From assembly GCA_944389565.1 (NCBI GenBank), contig CALXMV010000002.1:1-49308 (forward strand): DNA of 49,308 bases, given 5' to 3'. This DNA is from an uncultured Kiritimatiellota bacterium (GTDB lineage Bacteria; Verrucomicrobiota; Kiritimatiellia; RFP12; DVOR01). The translations under genes and the position numbers were made by a program. Every line of letters starts with the position of its first letter. The first letter of the stretch is position 1. This document shows positions 8,272-16,728 of the stretch, one piece after another. The notes beneath the pieces are model-generated. The model had not been told where the DNA came from and made no database searches. It saw only the letters and a program-made list of their open reading frames with translations.

Positions 8272-9726
8272 TCACTCGCCGCGCGGCGAACCGATCCTCA
8301 AGGCATCGGCCAAAGCCAGAATCGTCTGCTGGGTCTGCGGGGTCGCCACGGGCGGCGGGGGCGGGTCGCCGGCGGCGACCCGAACGGCCGGCCAACCGCC
8401 CAGCAGGACACGCTTGCCCAGGCTCTCGCGATGGGCGAGGCGGGCGACGAGCGCACGGTAAGCCGCGTAGGAGGGGCAGCGCTCGTAACGCGCGCGGAGC
8501 GTGCACCGCTCGTCAAGCAGGAGCGCACGGTCGAGCAGCGCGCGGTCGCCCAAGGCGTTGGCCTCGCGGATCAGCGCCAGGACGCACGCCTGCAGGAAAC
8601 CCTCTGTGGCGGAATCCCCCGGCATCTTACGCAGTTGGGCGATGAGTCGCGCGGCCTCGCCGGAGACGGGCGGGGCGAAGGCGTCGAGCGCGTCGATCCG
8701 TTCGAGGGTGCCGAGGCAACCCTTCGGGAGCGGACGGTTGGGGTCGGCCCGCCCACGCAAGAGCCACGGCGCGCCGGGGTCTTTCGCGGGCGGGGCGTCA
8801 AGCAGGAGGACGACGGCGTCGGGGTCGAGCTCCTCGGGGAGCGTCGCGGCGGGAAGGAGCCAGCGGGCCTCGGGCAAGGTCTTGCGCAGGGCGGCGAGCG
8901 CCTCGCGCGGCGGGAAGGCCCCCGCGTCGCCCAAGAAGAGGAGCCTCTGCCCTGTGCGGAACGACCAGTTCCAATCGCGGATGGTCGCATAGTACGCCGC
9001 GATGTGCTCGGGAGAGACATTCGCGACGCCCGCGGGGGGCTGGCTGAAGAGGGGGAAGACCATTGGCGTATCCCAATCGCATCGGCGAATCGCATCGCCT
9101 GCCGCCCTCCATCGGGCCGAGGACTCGAGCGGGGTCATGGGTGGGTCGCCGGGGAGCGCGCCATACGTGGCCCGCCACCAATCCTCGACGGTGCAGGGCA
9201 CGACGAAGCCCTCCTCGCCTCGCCCGAAGTCCATCCCCGCAACCCATTCGGCCATCTCAAGATCCTCGTTCAAGAAGCCCGAGGAGGCGTCGACGGCGAG
9301 CAGGCGGAGCGTGTCCCCGCGTTCGTCGGCGGCTTGCGCGGAGGCATTTTGGTCGATGAAGGCGTAGGCGGGCATCCCGCCGATGGTGAGGGTCTCGGCC
9401 AAGGCCGCACCTCGCCACACACGGACGGTCAGTTCGCCGGGATAGTCAGCATTGAGGCGATCGAACCTCTTGGCGTAACGTTGGTCGCAGTAGTAACGCA
9501 GATAGTTATCCGGGATGCCCTGGAGCAGGGGTGGCAGTTTCCCCGCAACCCTCAGGCGCGCATAATGCCCCATGAAGAGGTCGCGCGGGTCGCCGAAGGT
9601 AACGGGCAGGACGACCTTCTCGCCGCGCGTGAGGATGAGATGATGCTTGATGAGCATCCATGCGGGCACGGCGGCCTGCGCCAGGATGGCCGCCACGAGC
9701 ACGACGAGACGAAGCGTCTTATTCAT
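8272..9726 (-). CDS. GDYXXLXY-domain protein with long C-terminal extension
   Basis: A 484-residue protein with one N-terminal helix (MNKTLRLVVLVAAILAQAAVPAWML). DPRDLFMGHYARLRV follows near residue 50, matching the DPR...GDYxxLxY signature with D replaced by H. Family members are usually under 200 residues, so about 300 extra residues of unknown fold follow. The start at 9726 overlaps the upstream DUF2157 gene by 8 bases, and this gene pair is a known conserved partnership. It is probably anchored in the inner membrane with a periplasmic domain. It is the last gene of the leftward lipoprotein-lpxB operon and function is unknown. Confidence 0.72.
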   Translation of the reverse strand: MNKTLRLVVLVAAILAQAAVPAWMLIKHHLILTRGEKVVLPVTFGDPRDLFMGHYARLRVAGKLPPLLQGIPDNYLRYYCDQRYAKRFDRLNADYPGELTVRVWRGAALAETLTIGGMPAYAFIDQNASAQAADERGDTLRLLAVDASSGFLNEDLEMAEWVAGMDFGRGEEGFVVPCTVEDWWRATYGALPGDPPMTPLESSARWRAAGDAIRRCDWDTPMVFPLFSQPPAGVANVSPEHIAAYYATIRDWNWSFRTGQRLLFLGDAGAFPPREALAALRKTLPEARWLLPAATLPEELDPDAVVLLLDAPPAKDPGAPWLLRGRADPNRPLPKGCLGTLERIDALDAFAPPVSGEAARLIAQLRKMPGDSATEGFLQACVLALIREANALGDRALLDRALLLDERCTLRARYERCPSYAAYRALVARLAHRESLGKRVLLGGWPAVRVAAGDPPPPPVATPQTQQTILALADALRIGSPRGE

Positions 9727-10933
9727 GGTGGGCCTCCTTCCGCGCACGGCGGGCGATCAGGAGATTGAGCGCCAGCAGGGCCACGCCACCCACGACGAGC
9801 ACGCCCCCTCTGAGCATGAGATTGGCCTCGGCGGCGACAGCGCCGGACCACGTGGCGCCGAGCGTGAGGATGAGCCCCTCATTGGCCACCATCCGCCGCC
9901 CGACGACGACGCCATGCGCGAGCGCCGCGATACCCACCGCCAACGTCCCCGCCAGCGACACCCACCCGCTTTCCGTGGCCAAGGTCGCGCAGACGGCCGG
10001 CGCCAGGAAGAGGAAGACCCCCTCGTCGCGCAACCGCCCCCTGCACACCGGCGCCACGCACGCCAGGAGCGTCACCGCGCCAACGGCCCACAGCGGGAAA
10101 GCCGGGCCGGACAGCCCAATATCCGCGCCGAACGCGGCGAAGCCAAACATCAGGACGAACACACCGAAGGTCAGGAAGAGCGAGAGCGGCCGATCATGCG
10201 GCGCCCTCCCACGCTCGACCGACACGGCAAAAAAGCCGAACGCGGCAAGAAAAAGGACCAAAAGGGCCGTGACGACCGTCTCGCTCCAGCCCATGCAACA
10301 ATCCAGGAACCCGACAAGCGCGACGGAGGCGACGATGAGCCAGACGCTCGTCCCCAGCGCGATCAGCCACCGCCACGCCACGCCATCCGCGCCCCCCACG
10401 CGCCACTGCGCCACCGTCCGAGGCGTGAGCGCGACGGTGCACACGGCGACCACCGCCAACATCCCGGCGGCCTCCTGCGCCCGCGTCAGCCCCCCGATCT
10501 CCTCGACCAAGCAGGCGGCGGCGATGGCAAAGCCCACGCAGACGAACCACGCGGCCTTGGAGCGCAACAGCCAGACGATCGGCAGAAGCAACGCCGTGAC
10601 CACGGCGCAAAAGGCGAACTCGTCCGAGGCCAACTGCAGGATGCGCCCCAAGAGCGCGACGGCGCAGATCACCCCACCCGCCCAAATCGCGCCCAGCACC
10701 TCCTCGGCCGCCACGTCGTCCCACCCTTGCCGCCACAGCCGCAGGCACCAGCCCCACGCCACGACGAGCGGCGCAAAGGCCACGGCGATCTGCGCGGGAA
10801 AGGGCACCCAATGCCAATTGGCCGCCAGCATGGCCACAAGCCCGATGAGGATGAGCATGGCGCCGGAGACGCCGAACCATAACACTCCCTTGAGCGACGC
10901 CGGCCGTGCGGCCGGCTGAGTTGGTATTTGCAT
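9719..10933 (-). CDS. DUF2157-like polytopic membrane protein
   Basis: A 404-residue protein with roughly ten or more hydrophobic helices. The N-terminal block GAMLILIGLVAMLAANWHWVPF is the characteristic DUF2157 motif (gl..l..aNW.wlp). It is followed by the GDYXXLXY gene with an 8-base overlap, the usual pairing for this family. The start is supported by a GGAGG about 7 bases upstream. It begins 30 bases after the lpxB stop, so it belongs to the same transcript. Function is unknown; envelope-related by context only. Confidence 0.75.
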   Translation of the reverse strand: MQIPTQPAARPASLKGVLWFGVSGAMLILIGLVAMLAANWHWVPFPAQIAVAFAPLVVAWGWCLRLWRQGWDDVAAEEVLGAIWAGGVICAVALLGRILQLASDEFAFCAVVTALLLPIVWLLRSKAAWFVCVGFAIAAACLVEEIGGLTRAQEAAGMLAVVAVCTVALTPRTVAQWRVGGADGVAWRWLIALGTSVWLIVASVALVGFLDCCMGWSETVVTALLVLFLAAFGFFAVSVERGRAPHDRPLSLFLTFGVFVLMFGFAAFGADIGLSGPAFPLWAVGAVTLLACVAPVCRGRLRDEGVFLFLAPAVCATLATESGWVSLAGTLAVGIAALAHGVVVGRRMVANEGLILTLGATWSGAVAAEANLMLRGGVLVVGGVALLALNLLIARRARKEAHHE

Positions 10934-10963
10934 GACACGACCTCCGAGTTCGGGAGATGGGAA

Positions 10964-12121
10964 TCAGCGAAGCAGATTGGCGAGGGCGTCGGCGGCGCGC
11001 GCGGTGGCTCCGACGCCCCCCAGGCGCTCGCGCACCTCGGCGTAGGCGGCGAGCAGGTCGCGGCGCTCCGGGGTGTCGCGCAGATAGGCGAGGCACCACC
11101 GCGCGGCGTTGGCGGGCACGCAGGTGCGTTGGAGCAGCTCCGGCATGGCCAACCGCCCGGCGACGATGTTCACGAGCCCGGCGAAACGGAAATGCGCACG
11201 GAGGGTGATCAGCCGCGCAAGGAGTTCCGTGGCCAGGCTCACGCGATAGGCCAGCACGGCGGGGCAATCCATCAGGCACGCCTCGAGCGTGGCGGTGCCG
11301 CTGGCGATCATCGCCGCGCGCGCCTGCGCCAGCACGTGCCGCGCCTGGCCGTCGACCACCGTGAGCGTCTTGGGGCCGGGGTGCCGCGCGAGGATGCGTT
11401 CGGCCTCGGCCCGCATTTTCGGCGTCGGCGCGGGGAGGACGAAGGCGCAGTCGCCGATCTCGGCCTCGACCTGCCGCGCCGCTTCCAGAAAGACAGGCAG
11501 AAGCGTTCGGATCTCCCCCGCGCGGCTCCCCGGCAGGAGCGCCACCCGCCGCGCGGCGCCGTGCCACGGGAGCTCGGGCGGCGGCTCGGAGCGCGTCGCC
11601 GCCGCCTGTTCCACCAAGGGATGCCCCACGTAAACGGCGCGGAGGCCGGCGGGCGCGTAAAGCGCCGGCTCGAAGGGGAAGATGCATAGCAGCAGGTCAT
11701 ACGCCCGCGCGACCCGCCTGATGCGCCCGCGCCGCCACACCCACACCTTGGGCGAGATGTAATGCGCCGTGCGCACGCCCAAGGCCTTGACCCGCTCGGC
11801 CAGGGCGATGTTGAAGGAATAATAGTCGAGCGTCACCAGCAAGTCGGGGCGCCACTCCCGCGCCAAAGCCGTCATGTCGTCGAGCGCCTTGCGGAAGAAA
11901 CGGAGCCGCCCCAAGACCTCGACGATGCCCATCGCGCCGAGGGCGTCGGTGTGGTAGAGCAGGTCGGCGCCCTCGGCGCGCATCGCGTCGCCCCCCATGC
12001 CGCGGACCTCGATGGCGCGGCCGGGGAAACGCGCGCGGAGTGCGCGGATGAGCGCGCCGCCGTACATATCGCCGGAGACCTCCCCGGCGGCCATCAGGAC
12101 GCGAAGGGGGGCGTCGCTCAT
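10964..12121 (-). CDS. lpxB: Lipid-A-disaccharide synthase
   Basis: A 385-residue GT19 glycosyltransferase that joins UDP-2,3-diacylglucosamine and lipid X to form lipid A disaccharide at the inner membrane. Diagnostic features are the start VLMAAGEVSGDMYGGALIRAL, RGMGGDAMRAEGADLLY, the YISPKVWVWRRGRI block, YVGHPLVE, LLPGSRAGEI and ASGTATLEACLMDCP. Length is normal. The start at 12121 overlaps the upstream lipoprotein stop (ATGA), so the two are translationally coupled. Its presence shows that the host makes lipopolysaccharide-type lipid A. Confidence 0.95.
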   Translation of the reverse strand: MSDAPLRVLMAAGEVSGDMYGGALIRALRARFPGRAIEVRGMGGDAMRAEGADLLYHTDALGAMGIVEVLGRLRFFRKALDDMTALAREWRPDLLVTLDYYSFNIALAERVKALGVRTAHYISPKVWVWRRGRIRRVARAYDLLLCIFPFEPALYAPAGLRAVYVGHPLVEQAAATRSEPPPELPWHGAARRVALLPGSRAGEIRTLLPVFLEAARQVEAEIGDCAFVLPAPTPKMRAEAERILARHPGPKTLTVVDGQARHVLAQARAAMIASGTATLEACLMDCPAVLAYRVSLATELLARLITLRAHFRFAGLVNIVAGRLAMPELLQRTCVPANAARWCLAYLRDTPERRDLLAAYAEVRERLGGVGATARAADALANLLR

Positions 12122-12582
12122 TCCGCCAACCGCGTGACGATCCGCTCCGGCCACTTGGAGCCGGTCTTCGGGTCGGTGACGTAGACGTGCGCCCAGTCCA
12201 ACCCGACGACCTGGCCGGGTTTGAGCGCGGCGATGACCTCGCGCAGGGGCACGGGGGTGTCGGCGTCGGGCGAGCCGTCCTTATGCGCCACGCGCACCAT
12301 GAAGTCGCGTTGGACGGGGTCGCCGTAGCGGCCCTGCTTTTCGTAGGCGGTGTATTCCACGATGGCGAAGCGGGCGTACTTGCCGCCGTGGTCGCACTGG
12401 TTCGGGCAGAGCGTGGTGCGGAAGCGGCACGGCACGTCCTCGATGCCCTCGAAGCGCGCCAGCGTGCAATGGGTCGAGAGCGTCTCGCCCGGCAGTTCGG
12501 CAAGATTCCGGTAACTCACCGCCGCGCAGCCCGAGAGGAGCGTCGCGATCGCCAACAGGGGAAGGAGCGTTTTCGTTTTCAT
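12118..12582 (-). CDS. Small predicted lipoprotein upstream of lpxB
   Basis: A 154-residue protein with a lipoprotein signal (MKTKTLLPLLAIATLLSGC, lipobox LSGC, C19 lipidated). The mature part has a cysteine pair (CRFRTTLCPNQC) and a compact domain with DWAHVYVTDPKTGSKWPERIV near the end. I do not recognise a named family. It begins the operon and overlaps lpxB by ATGA, which suggests an envelope role. A TGCTAAGAT extended -10 lies only about 7 bases before the ATG, so the message may be nearly leaderless; no ribosome site is visible. Confidence 0.75.
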   Translation of the reverse strand: MKTKTLLPLLAIATLLSGCAAVSYRNLAELPGETLSTHCTLARFEGIEDVPCRFRTTLCPNQCDHGGKYARFAIVEYTAYEKQGRYGDPVQRDFMVRVAHKDGSPDADTPVPLREVIAALKPGQVVGLDWAHVYVTDPKTGSKWPERIVTRLAE

Positions 12583-12701
12583 GGGGTTATCTTAGCACAA
12601 AACACGCAAAGGGGGAAGGCCGCACACGAAAAACCCTGGGTGCCTAGGCGGGGACACACGTGTGGCGCGGGTGGCGAGAGACTGTTTTTTCGGTCGGAAT
12701 A

Positions 12702-12710
12702 TGGCATAAT
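12702..12710 (+). promoter_or_regulatory. Extended -10 promoter candidate for the alkaline phosphatase
   Basis: TGGCATAAT is an extended -10 (TGn plus CATAAT), about 30 bases before the start codon. No good -35 is visible, and no clear Pho box was seen. Confidence 0.4.
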
Positions 12711-12740
12711 AGACCCGTTCGTCCCATGAAAGGATTCCTT

Positions 12741-13976
12741 ATGAAAGCCCCCCTCAAACTGTTGCTGACGGCGGCGTTGCTCATGCCGCTCTGCGGCCTC
12801 GCCGCGCCCAAGAACATCATCGTGATGATCCCCGACGGCACGGGCGTCGCCACGCTCACCGTGGCCCGGCAGGTCAAGGGCGCGCCGCTCGCCTTGGACA
12901 CCGCCATCTACGGGCTCGTGCAGACACGTTCGGCGGACAGCGAGGTGACCGATTCCGCGGCGGCGGCCACCGCCATGTCGTGCGGGACGCGCACCTACAA
13001 CGGCGCCGTCGCCTTCGACGTCGAGAAGCGCCCGCTCCTCACCTTCGGCGACTGGGCCAAGGCGCAGGGTAAGGCGGTGGGCATCGTCACCACCGACACC
13101 ATCGTCGGCGCCACGCCGGCGGCCTTCTCCAGCCACGCGGTGAAACGCTACGACTCCGACGCCCTCATCGAGGGGCAGATCGGATCGGGCATCGACCTTT
13201 TCCTGGGCGGCGGGCGCGAACTGCTCACGCCCGAGCGCGCCGATATCCTCCGCGCCAAAGGATACGCCCTCCCCGAAAACGCGGACGCCCTCGCGGCCAT
13301 CAAAGGCGGCAAGGTCTTCGGCCTCTTCCGCGACGGTTCGCTCACCGCGATGGTCGAGCGGCGTGACAAACCCTGCGCCGAGCCGACCCTTCCCGCGATG
13401 GCCGCCAAGGCAATCGAGATCCTGAGCCAAGACCCCGACGGTTTCTTCCTGATGATCGAGGGCGCGCAGGTCGACCACGGCGCCCATGCCCACGACCTGC
13501 CCTGGTCCGTCCATGAGCTTCTGACCTTCGACGAGACGGTCGCCCAAGTCCTCGCCTGGGCCAAGGCCCACCCCGACACGGTCGTCCTCATCGCCCCCGA
13601 CCACGAGACCGGCGGCCTGACCCTCCCCCGCACCAAGGATGGCCCCGGCGAACGCATCCGGGCCGTCCGCGCCGCCACCGCCAAAAAGTCCGGCCGCGCC
13701 AAGGATTGGGGCGTCCGCTACTCCTCCGGCGACCACACCGGCGTGGACGTCTTCCTCGCCGGCAACACCCCCGCCGTCCGCCCCTACGCCAACTGCGAGT
13801 TCCCCAAGGCCATCGCCGGGCGCGAGGCGCAGACGCTCCCCGAGCTCCGGGGCGAGACCGTGGAGGAAAACGGCGTGACCTACCTCAAGACCCCGGACGG
13901 CAGGAAACTCCGCGCCAACTACGACGCCATCTTCGTCAAACCGACGGGCAAGTGGTACGCGCGCACGGCGGAATAA
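12741..13976 (+). CDS. Alkaline phosphatase (PhoA family), exported
   Basis: A 411-residue protein with a signal peptide (MKAPLKLLLTAALLMPLCGLAA). It hydrolyses phosphomonoesters in the periplasm using two Zn2+ and one Mg2+. Visible active-site blocks are MIPDGTG (metal Asp), VTDSAAAATAMSCG (nucleophile about S72), IEGAQVDHGAHAHD, APDHETGGL and SGDHTGVDVFLAG, in canonical order. The start at 12741 has AAAGGA 7 bases upstream; ATG 12726 is an in-frame alternative. It is a single-gene unit, and phosphate control is plausible but not shown. Confidence 0.92.
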   Translation: MKAPLKLLLTAALLMPLCGLAAPKNIIVMIPDGTGVATLTVARQVKGAPLALDTAIYGLVQTRSADSEVTDSAAAATAMSCGTRTYNGAVAFDVEKRPLLTFGDWAKAQGKAVGIVTTDTIVGATPAAFSSHAVKRYDSDALIEGQIGSGIDLFLGGGRELLTPERADILRAKGYALPENADALAAIKGGKVFGLFRDGSLTAMVERRDKPCAEPTLPAMAAKAIEILSQDPDGFFLMIEGAQVDHGAHAHDLPWSVHELLTFDETVAQVLAWAKAHPDTVVLIAPDHETGGLTLPRTKDGPGERIRAVRAATAKKSGRAKDWGVRYSSGDHTGVDVFLAGNTPAVRPYANCEFPKAIAGREAQTLPELRGETVEENGVTYLKTPDGRKLRANYDAIFVKPTGKWYARTAE

Positions 13977-13997
13977 GCCTGCCGCGACGACGTCCCG

Positions 13998-14036
13998 GGA
14001 CGCGCCTGCCTGGCTGAGCGCCCGGGGCGCGTCCCG
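13998..14036. other. GC-rich hairpin after the phosphatase gene
   Basis: Perfect 10-bp arms GGGACGCGCC (13998-14007) and GGCGCGTCCC (14027-14036). No T-run follows, so it may stabilise the message 3' end rather than terminate. Confidence 0.35.
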
Positions 14037-14059
14037 CGCTCCCCCCTCCCACCACCCTT

Positions 14060-14941
14060 ATGCGGAACCGCCTCCTCCACGGTTGGTTGCCATGCCTCCT
14101 GGCCGTCACGGTCTGGGGCACGACCTTCGCCACCACCAAGCAGTTGCTTGCGGCGTTGCCGGCCACGGAGATCCTGGCGCTCCGCTTCGCGATCGGCTAC
14201 GCCGCGCTCTGGGCGCTCGCCCCGCGGCGTCTGCGCTGGATGGGGTGGCGCGCGGAGACACGCATGGCCATCGGCGGGGCCCTGGGGATCGCGCTCTATT
14301 TTTTCTTCGAGAACCACGCGCTCGCCCATGCCCGCGCGGGGATCGTCGCCGTGATCGTCTGCACCTCCCCGTTGCTCACCGCGCTCATCGAACGCGCCCT
14401 CGGGCGCACGGCGCGTCTTGGCCCGGGGTACTGGCTGGGGTTCGCCCTGGCGATCGCGGGGGTGACGCTCACGGTGACGGATGGGGACTGGGGCGCCCTG
14501 CGCGGTGCCTGGCAGGGGGTCGCGCTCGCCGCGCTCGGCGCCGCCGCATGGTCGGCCTACACGGTCGTGGGCCTGCCCTCGGGCGACGGGCTCGCGATCA
14601 CGCGCCGAACCTTTCTGTGGGGGCTCTTGGCGATGATCCCGCTCTGCCTGCCCGAGCTCGGCGCCTGGCGCGCGACGCCCTTGGCCGACGGCGGCACGTT
14701 GGGGCGCCTGCTCTTCCTCGGGTTGATGGCCTCCGCGCTGTGCTACGTGGCTTGGAACCGCGCGGTGGCCGTGCTCGGCGGGTTGCGTGCCTCGTTGCCG
14801 CTCTATCTCAACCCGGTGGTCGGCGTCCTGGCCGCCGCCGCGATCCTGAACGAGCCCCTCGACGGGCTCATGGCATTGGGCGTGACGCTCACCCTGATGG
14901 GCGTGGCGCTCTCCGCCTTCGTCACCCGGAGGAACGCATGA
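14060..14941 (+). CDS. EamA/DMT-family transporter
   Basis: A 293-residue membrane protein with ten likely helices in two EamA repeats. The first begins LLAVTVWGTTFATTKQLLAALPATEILALRF, typical of the family (W..tf...k). The second starts near residue 155 (ALAALGAAAWSAYTVVG). The end has the usual AAAILNEPLDGLMALGVTLTLMGV motif. EamA proteins export or import small metabolites and the substrate cannot be read from sequence. The stop overlaps ybeY by ATGA. Confidence 0.85.
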   Translation: MRNRLLHGWLPCLLAVTVWGTTFATTKQLLAALPATEILALRFAIGYAALWALAPRRLRWMGWRAETRMAIGGALGIALYFFFENHALAHARAGIVAVIVCTSPLLTALIERALGRTARLGPGYWLGFALAIAGVTLTVTDGDWGALRGAWQGVALAALGAAAWSAYTVVGLPSGDGLAITRRTFLWGLLAMIPLCLPELGAWRATPLADGGTLGRLLFLGLMASALCYVAWNRAVAVLGGLRASLPLYLNPVVGVLAAAAILNEPLDGLMALGVTLTLMGVALSAFVTRRNA

Positions 14942-15405
14942 CCGCCGTCACGCTGGCAATCCATGGGCGCCTGCCCGCCGAACTCCCCCGCGCCACCCTG
15001 CGCCGTGCCGCCGAGGCGTGCGTCGCCGCCGCCCAACGCTGGGCGCGCCCCCCCACCCCGTGGCGCGAGGTGACGATCCACCTCGTCCACGACGCGCTCT
15101 CCGCCCAAATCAACGCCGCCATCCTCGGCCACGAGGGCCCCACCGACGTCATCACCCAGCGTTACGACAGCGTCCCGCCCGAACCGCCCGGCCTCGTCGG
15201 CGAACTCTACGTCAATCTCGACGAGGCCCGCCGCATGGCCGACCGCCTCCGCCGCACCACCTGGATCGAGGAGACCGTCCTCTACATCGCCCATGGGTGC
15301 GACCACCTCACGGACGCCGACGACGCCACGCCCGAGGAACGCCGTGCCATGCGTCGCCGCGACCTCCGCTGGATGCGCGCCGCACTCCGCGCAAACCGCC
15401 CTTGA
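14938..15405 (+). CDS. ybeY: Endoribonuclease YbeY (16S rRNA maturation)
   Basis: A 155-residue protein with the YbeY layout: an N-terminal helix region, an HLV...N block before TDVITQRYD, GELYVNLDEARRMA, and the metal motif IAHGCDHLTDADDATPEERRAMRRRD. The canonical metal ligands are HGxxHxxxxxH; here the third position is Asp instead of His, as also seen in some divergent lineages as far as I recall. The start overlaps the EamA gene by ATGA, with GGAGG upstream. The protein acts in rRNA 3'-end processing and ribosome quality control. The assignment rests on motif order and size. Confidence 0.85.
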   Translation: MTAVTLAIHGRLPAELPRATLRRAAEACVAAAQRWARPPTPWREVTIHLVHDALSAQINAAILGHEGPTDVITQRYDSVPPEPPGLVGELYVNLDEARRMADRLRRTTWIEETVLYIAHGCDHLTDADDATPEERRAMRRRDLRWMRAALRANRP

Positions 15406-15417
15406 AGACCACGCACG

Positions 15418-15966
15418 ATGACACCCGCGATCTCCTTCGAGTCGGTCCGCGAGGCGGAGTTGCCGACATTCGCGGCAATGGGCCGGCTCGCCTTCGCCCC
15501 CGCCCTGCGCGCGGCCCACGGCGCGGGGACGGAAGTGCCATGGCCTTCCGCGGAGGAGGATCTGCGGCAATTCCGAGAGCCCGGGATCGAGACGTTCTGG
15601 CTCCTCGCCGAAGGCCGCCGCGTGGGCGGGGCGCAGGTACGGGTCGAGCGCGGCGGGCGGCGTAACACGCTGGAACTCTTCTTTCTCGAACCCGGCAGGG
15701 AGGGGCACGGCTTGGGTTCGGCCGCATGGCGGGCGTTGGAGGCCCGCTGGCCGGAAGCGGATTGGCGCTTGGTGACGCCCGTCTTCGAACGACGCAACAT
15801 CCATTTCTACGTGAACAAGTGCGGCTTCCACATCACGACGTTCTTCCACCCGCGCCACCCCGACCCGCACAAGCCCCCGATGCGCGATGCCAAGGGGCGC
15901 CCGCCACCGGGCATGGACGCCTATTTCCTCTTTGAGAAACGCCGCTCTTGGGCTCACCCCCGCTGA
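15418..15966 (+). CDS. GNAT-family N-acetyltransferase
   Basis: A 182-residue protein with a GNAT core. A central strand TLELFFLEPGREGHGLGSAAWRALEARWP matches the acetyl-CoA loop (R/Q-x-x-G-x-G/A) near 80-110, followed by WRLVTPVFERRNIHFYVNKCGFHI, the typical neighbour-of-N...FY.k.GF motif. The start 15418 is 13 bases after ybeY and probably on the same transcript. Substrate is unknown. Confidence 0.8.
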   Translation: MTPAISFESVREAELPTFAAMGRLAFAPALRAAHGAGTEVPWPSAEEDLRQFREPGIETFWLLAEGRRVGGAQVRVERGGRRNTLELFFLEPGREGHGLGSAAWRALEARWPEADWRLVTPVFERRNIHFYVNKCGFHITTFFHPRHPDPHKPPMRDAKGRPPPGMDAYFLFEKRRSWAHPR

Positions 15967-16012
15967 TTGCCGCCAAAACACCGTGCGACGCGTCAGGAAG
16001 CCCTCTCGCCGA

Positions 16013-16717
16013 CTAGGGTTCGTAGAAGCGGAGGAGCGGGATGGGCCAGCGGGAGCCAGGGGCGAAGTTCAGCAAGCCGATCTGGACGCGCAAGCCCGGC
16101 AGGGCATCGGGGCGGTCGTCGAAGGCGTCGCCGTCGATGACGTTGAGCAGGCCGATCTGGGCGCCGGGGCCGCCGCAGGTCGCGGCGTTCTTCAGCCCAA
16201 CCTGCGCGCCACGCAACGTGACGGCGCGATTGATGGCGGCGACCTGCGCGCCGCGCCAGCCGTCCAAGGCCAGGTTGTACAGCAGGGCGAGCTGCGCACC
16301 GCCGAGCCCTTGGGCGATGTTGCCGATGACCCCGACCTGCGCTCCCCGGAGCCCTTGGGCCACGTTCATGGCGCCGACCTGCGCGCCGGCGCTCGGCGGT
16401 TGCCCCCCGCCCGCCGAACCGAGGATGCCGGTGGCAAGGGCGAGCTGAAGGCCCCGCACCCCGCCCTCGCCGGTGGTCGTCGCGGTCATCACCCCCAGCT
16501 GTGCGCCGCGCACGCCCTCCTTCGTCGAGAAAAGCCCCGCCGAGAGCCCATGCATCCGCGCCTCGGAGACCTCCGCCAGAAAGAGATCCATGCCATAGAG
16601 ATCCACCCGCCCGCATCGCCGCACGAGCGCGGCGTTCACGGGCGACTGGGCGAAAGGCTCCACGCACCCGCACAGGGTCAGGCACAGTGGCAGGAGGGCA
16701 AGGACGGCACGACGCAT
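16013..16717 (-). CDS. LA_2272-like surface repeat lipoprotein
   Basis: A 234-residue protein with a lipoprotein signal (MRRAVLALLPLCLTLCGC, lipobox LCGC). The mature part consists of about eight imperfect 20-24-residue repeats built on GAQxGxxN (for example RGAQLGVMTA, AGAQVGAMN, RGAQVGVIGN, GGAQLALLYN, PGAQIGLLN). This pattern is typical of LA_2272-type surface repeat proteins and would form a small beta-solenoid or beta-rich stack. It begins 11 bases after the ATPase stop and is likely cotranscribed with it. Role is unknown. Confidence 0.75.
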   Translation of the reverse strand: MRRAVLALLPLCLTLCGCVEPFAQSPVNAALVRRCGRVDLYGMDLFLAEVSEARMHGLSAGLFSTKEGVRGAQLGVMTATTTGEGGVRGLQLALATGILGSAGGGQPPSAGAQVGAMNVAQGLRGAQVGVIGNIAQGLGGAQLALLYNLALDGWRGAQVAAINRAVTLRGAQVGLKNAATCGGPGAQIGLLNVIDGDAFDDRPDALPGLRVQIGLLNFAPGSRWPIPLLRFYEP

Positions 16718-16728
16718 GGCTCCTCCCC

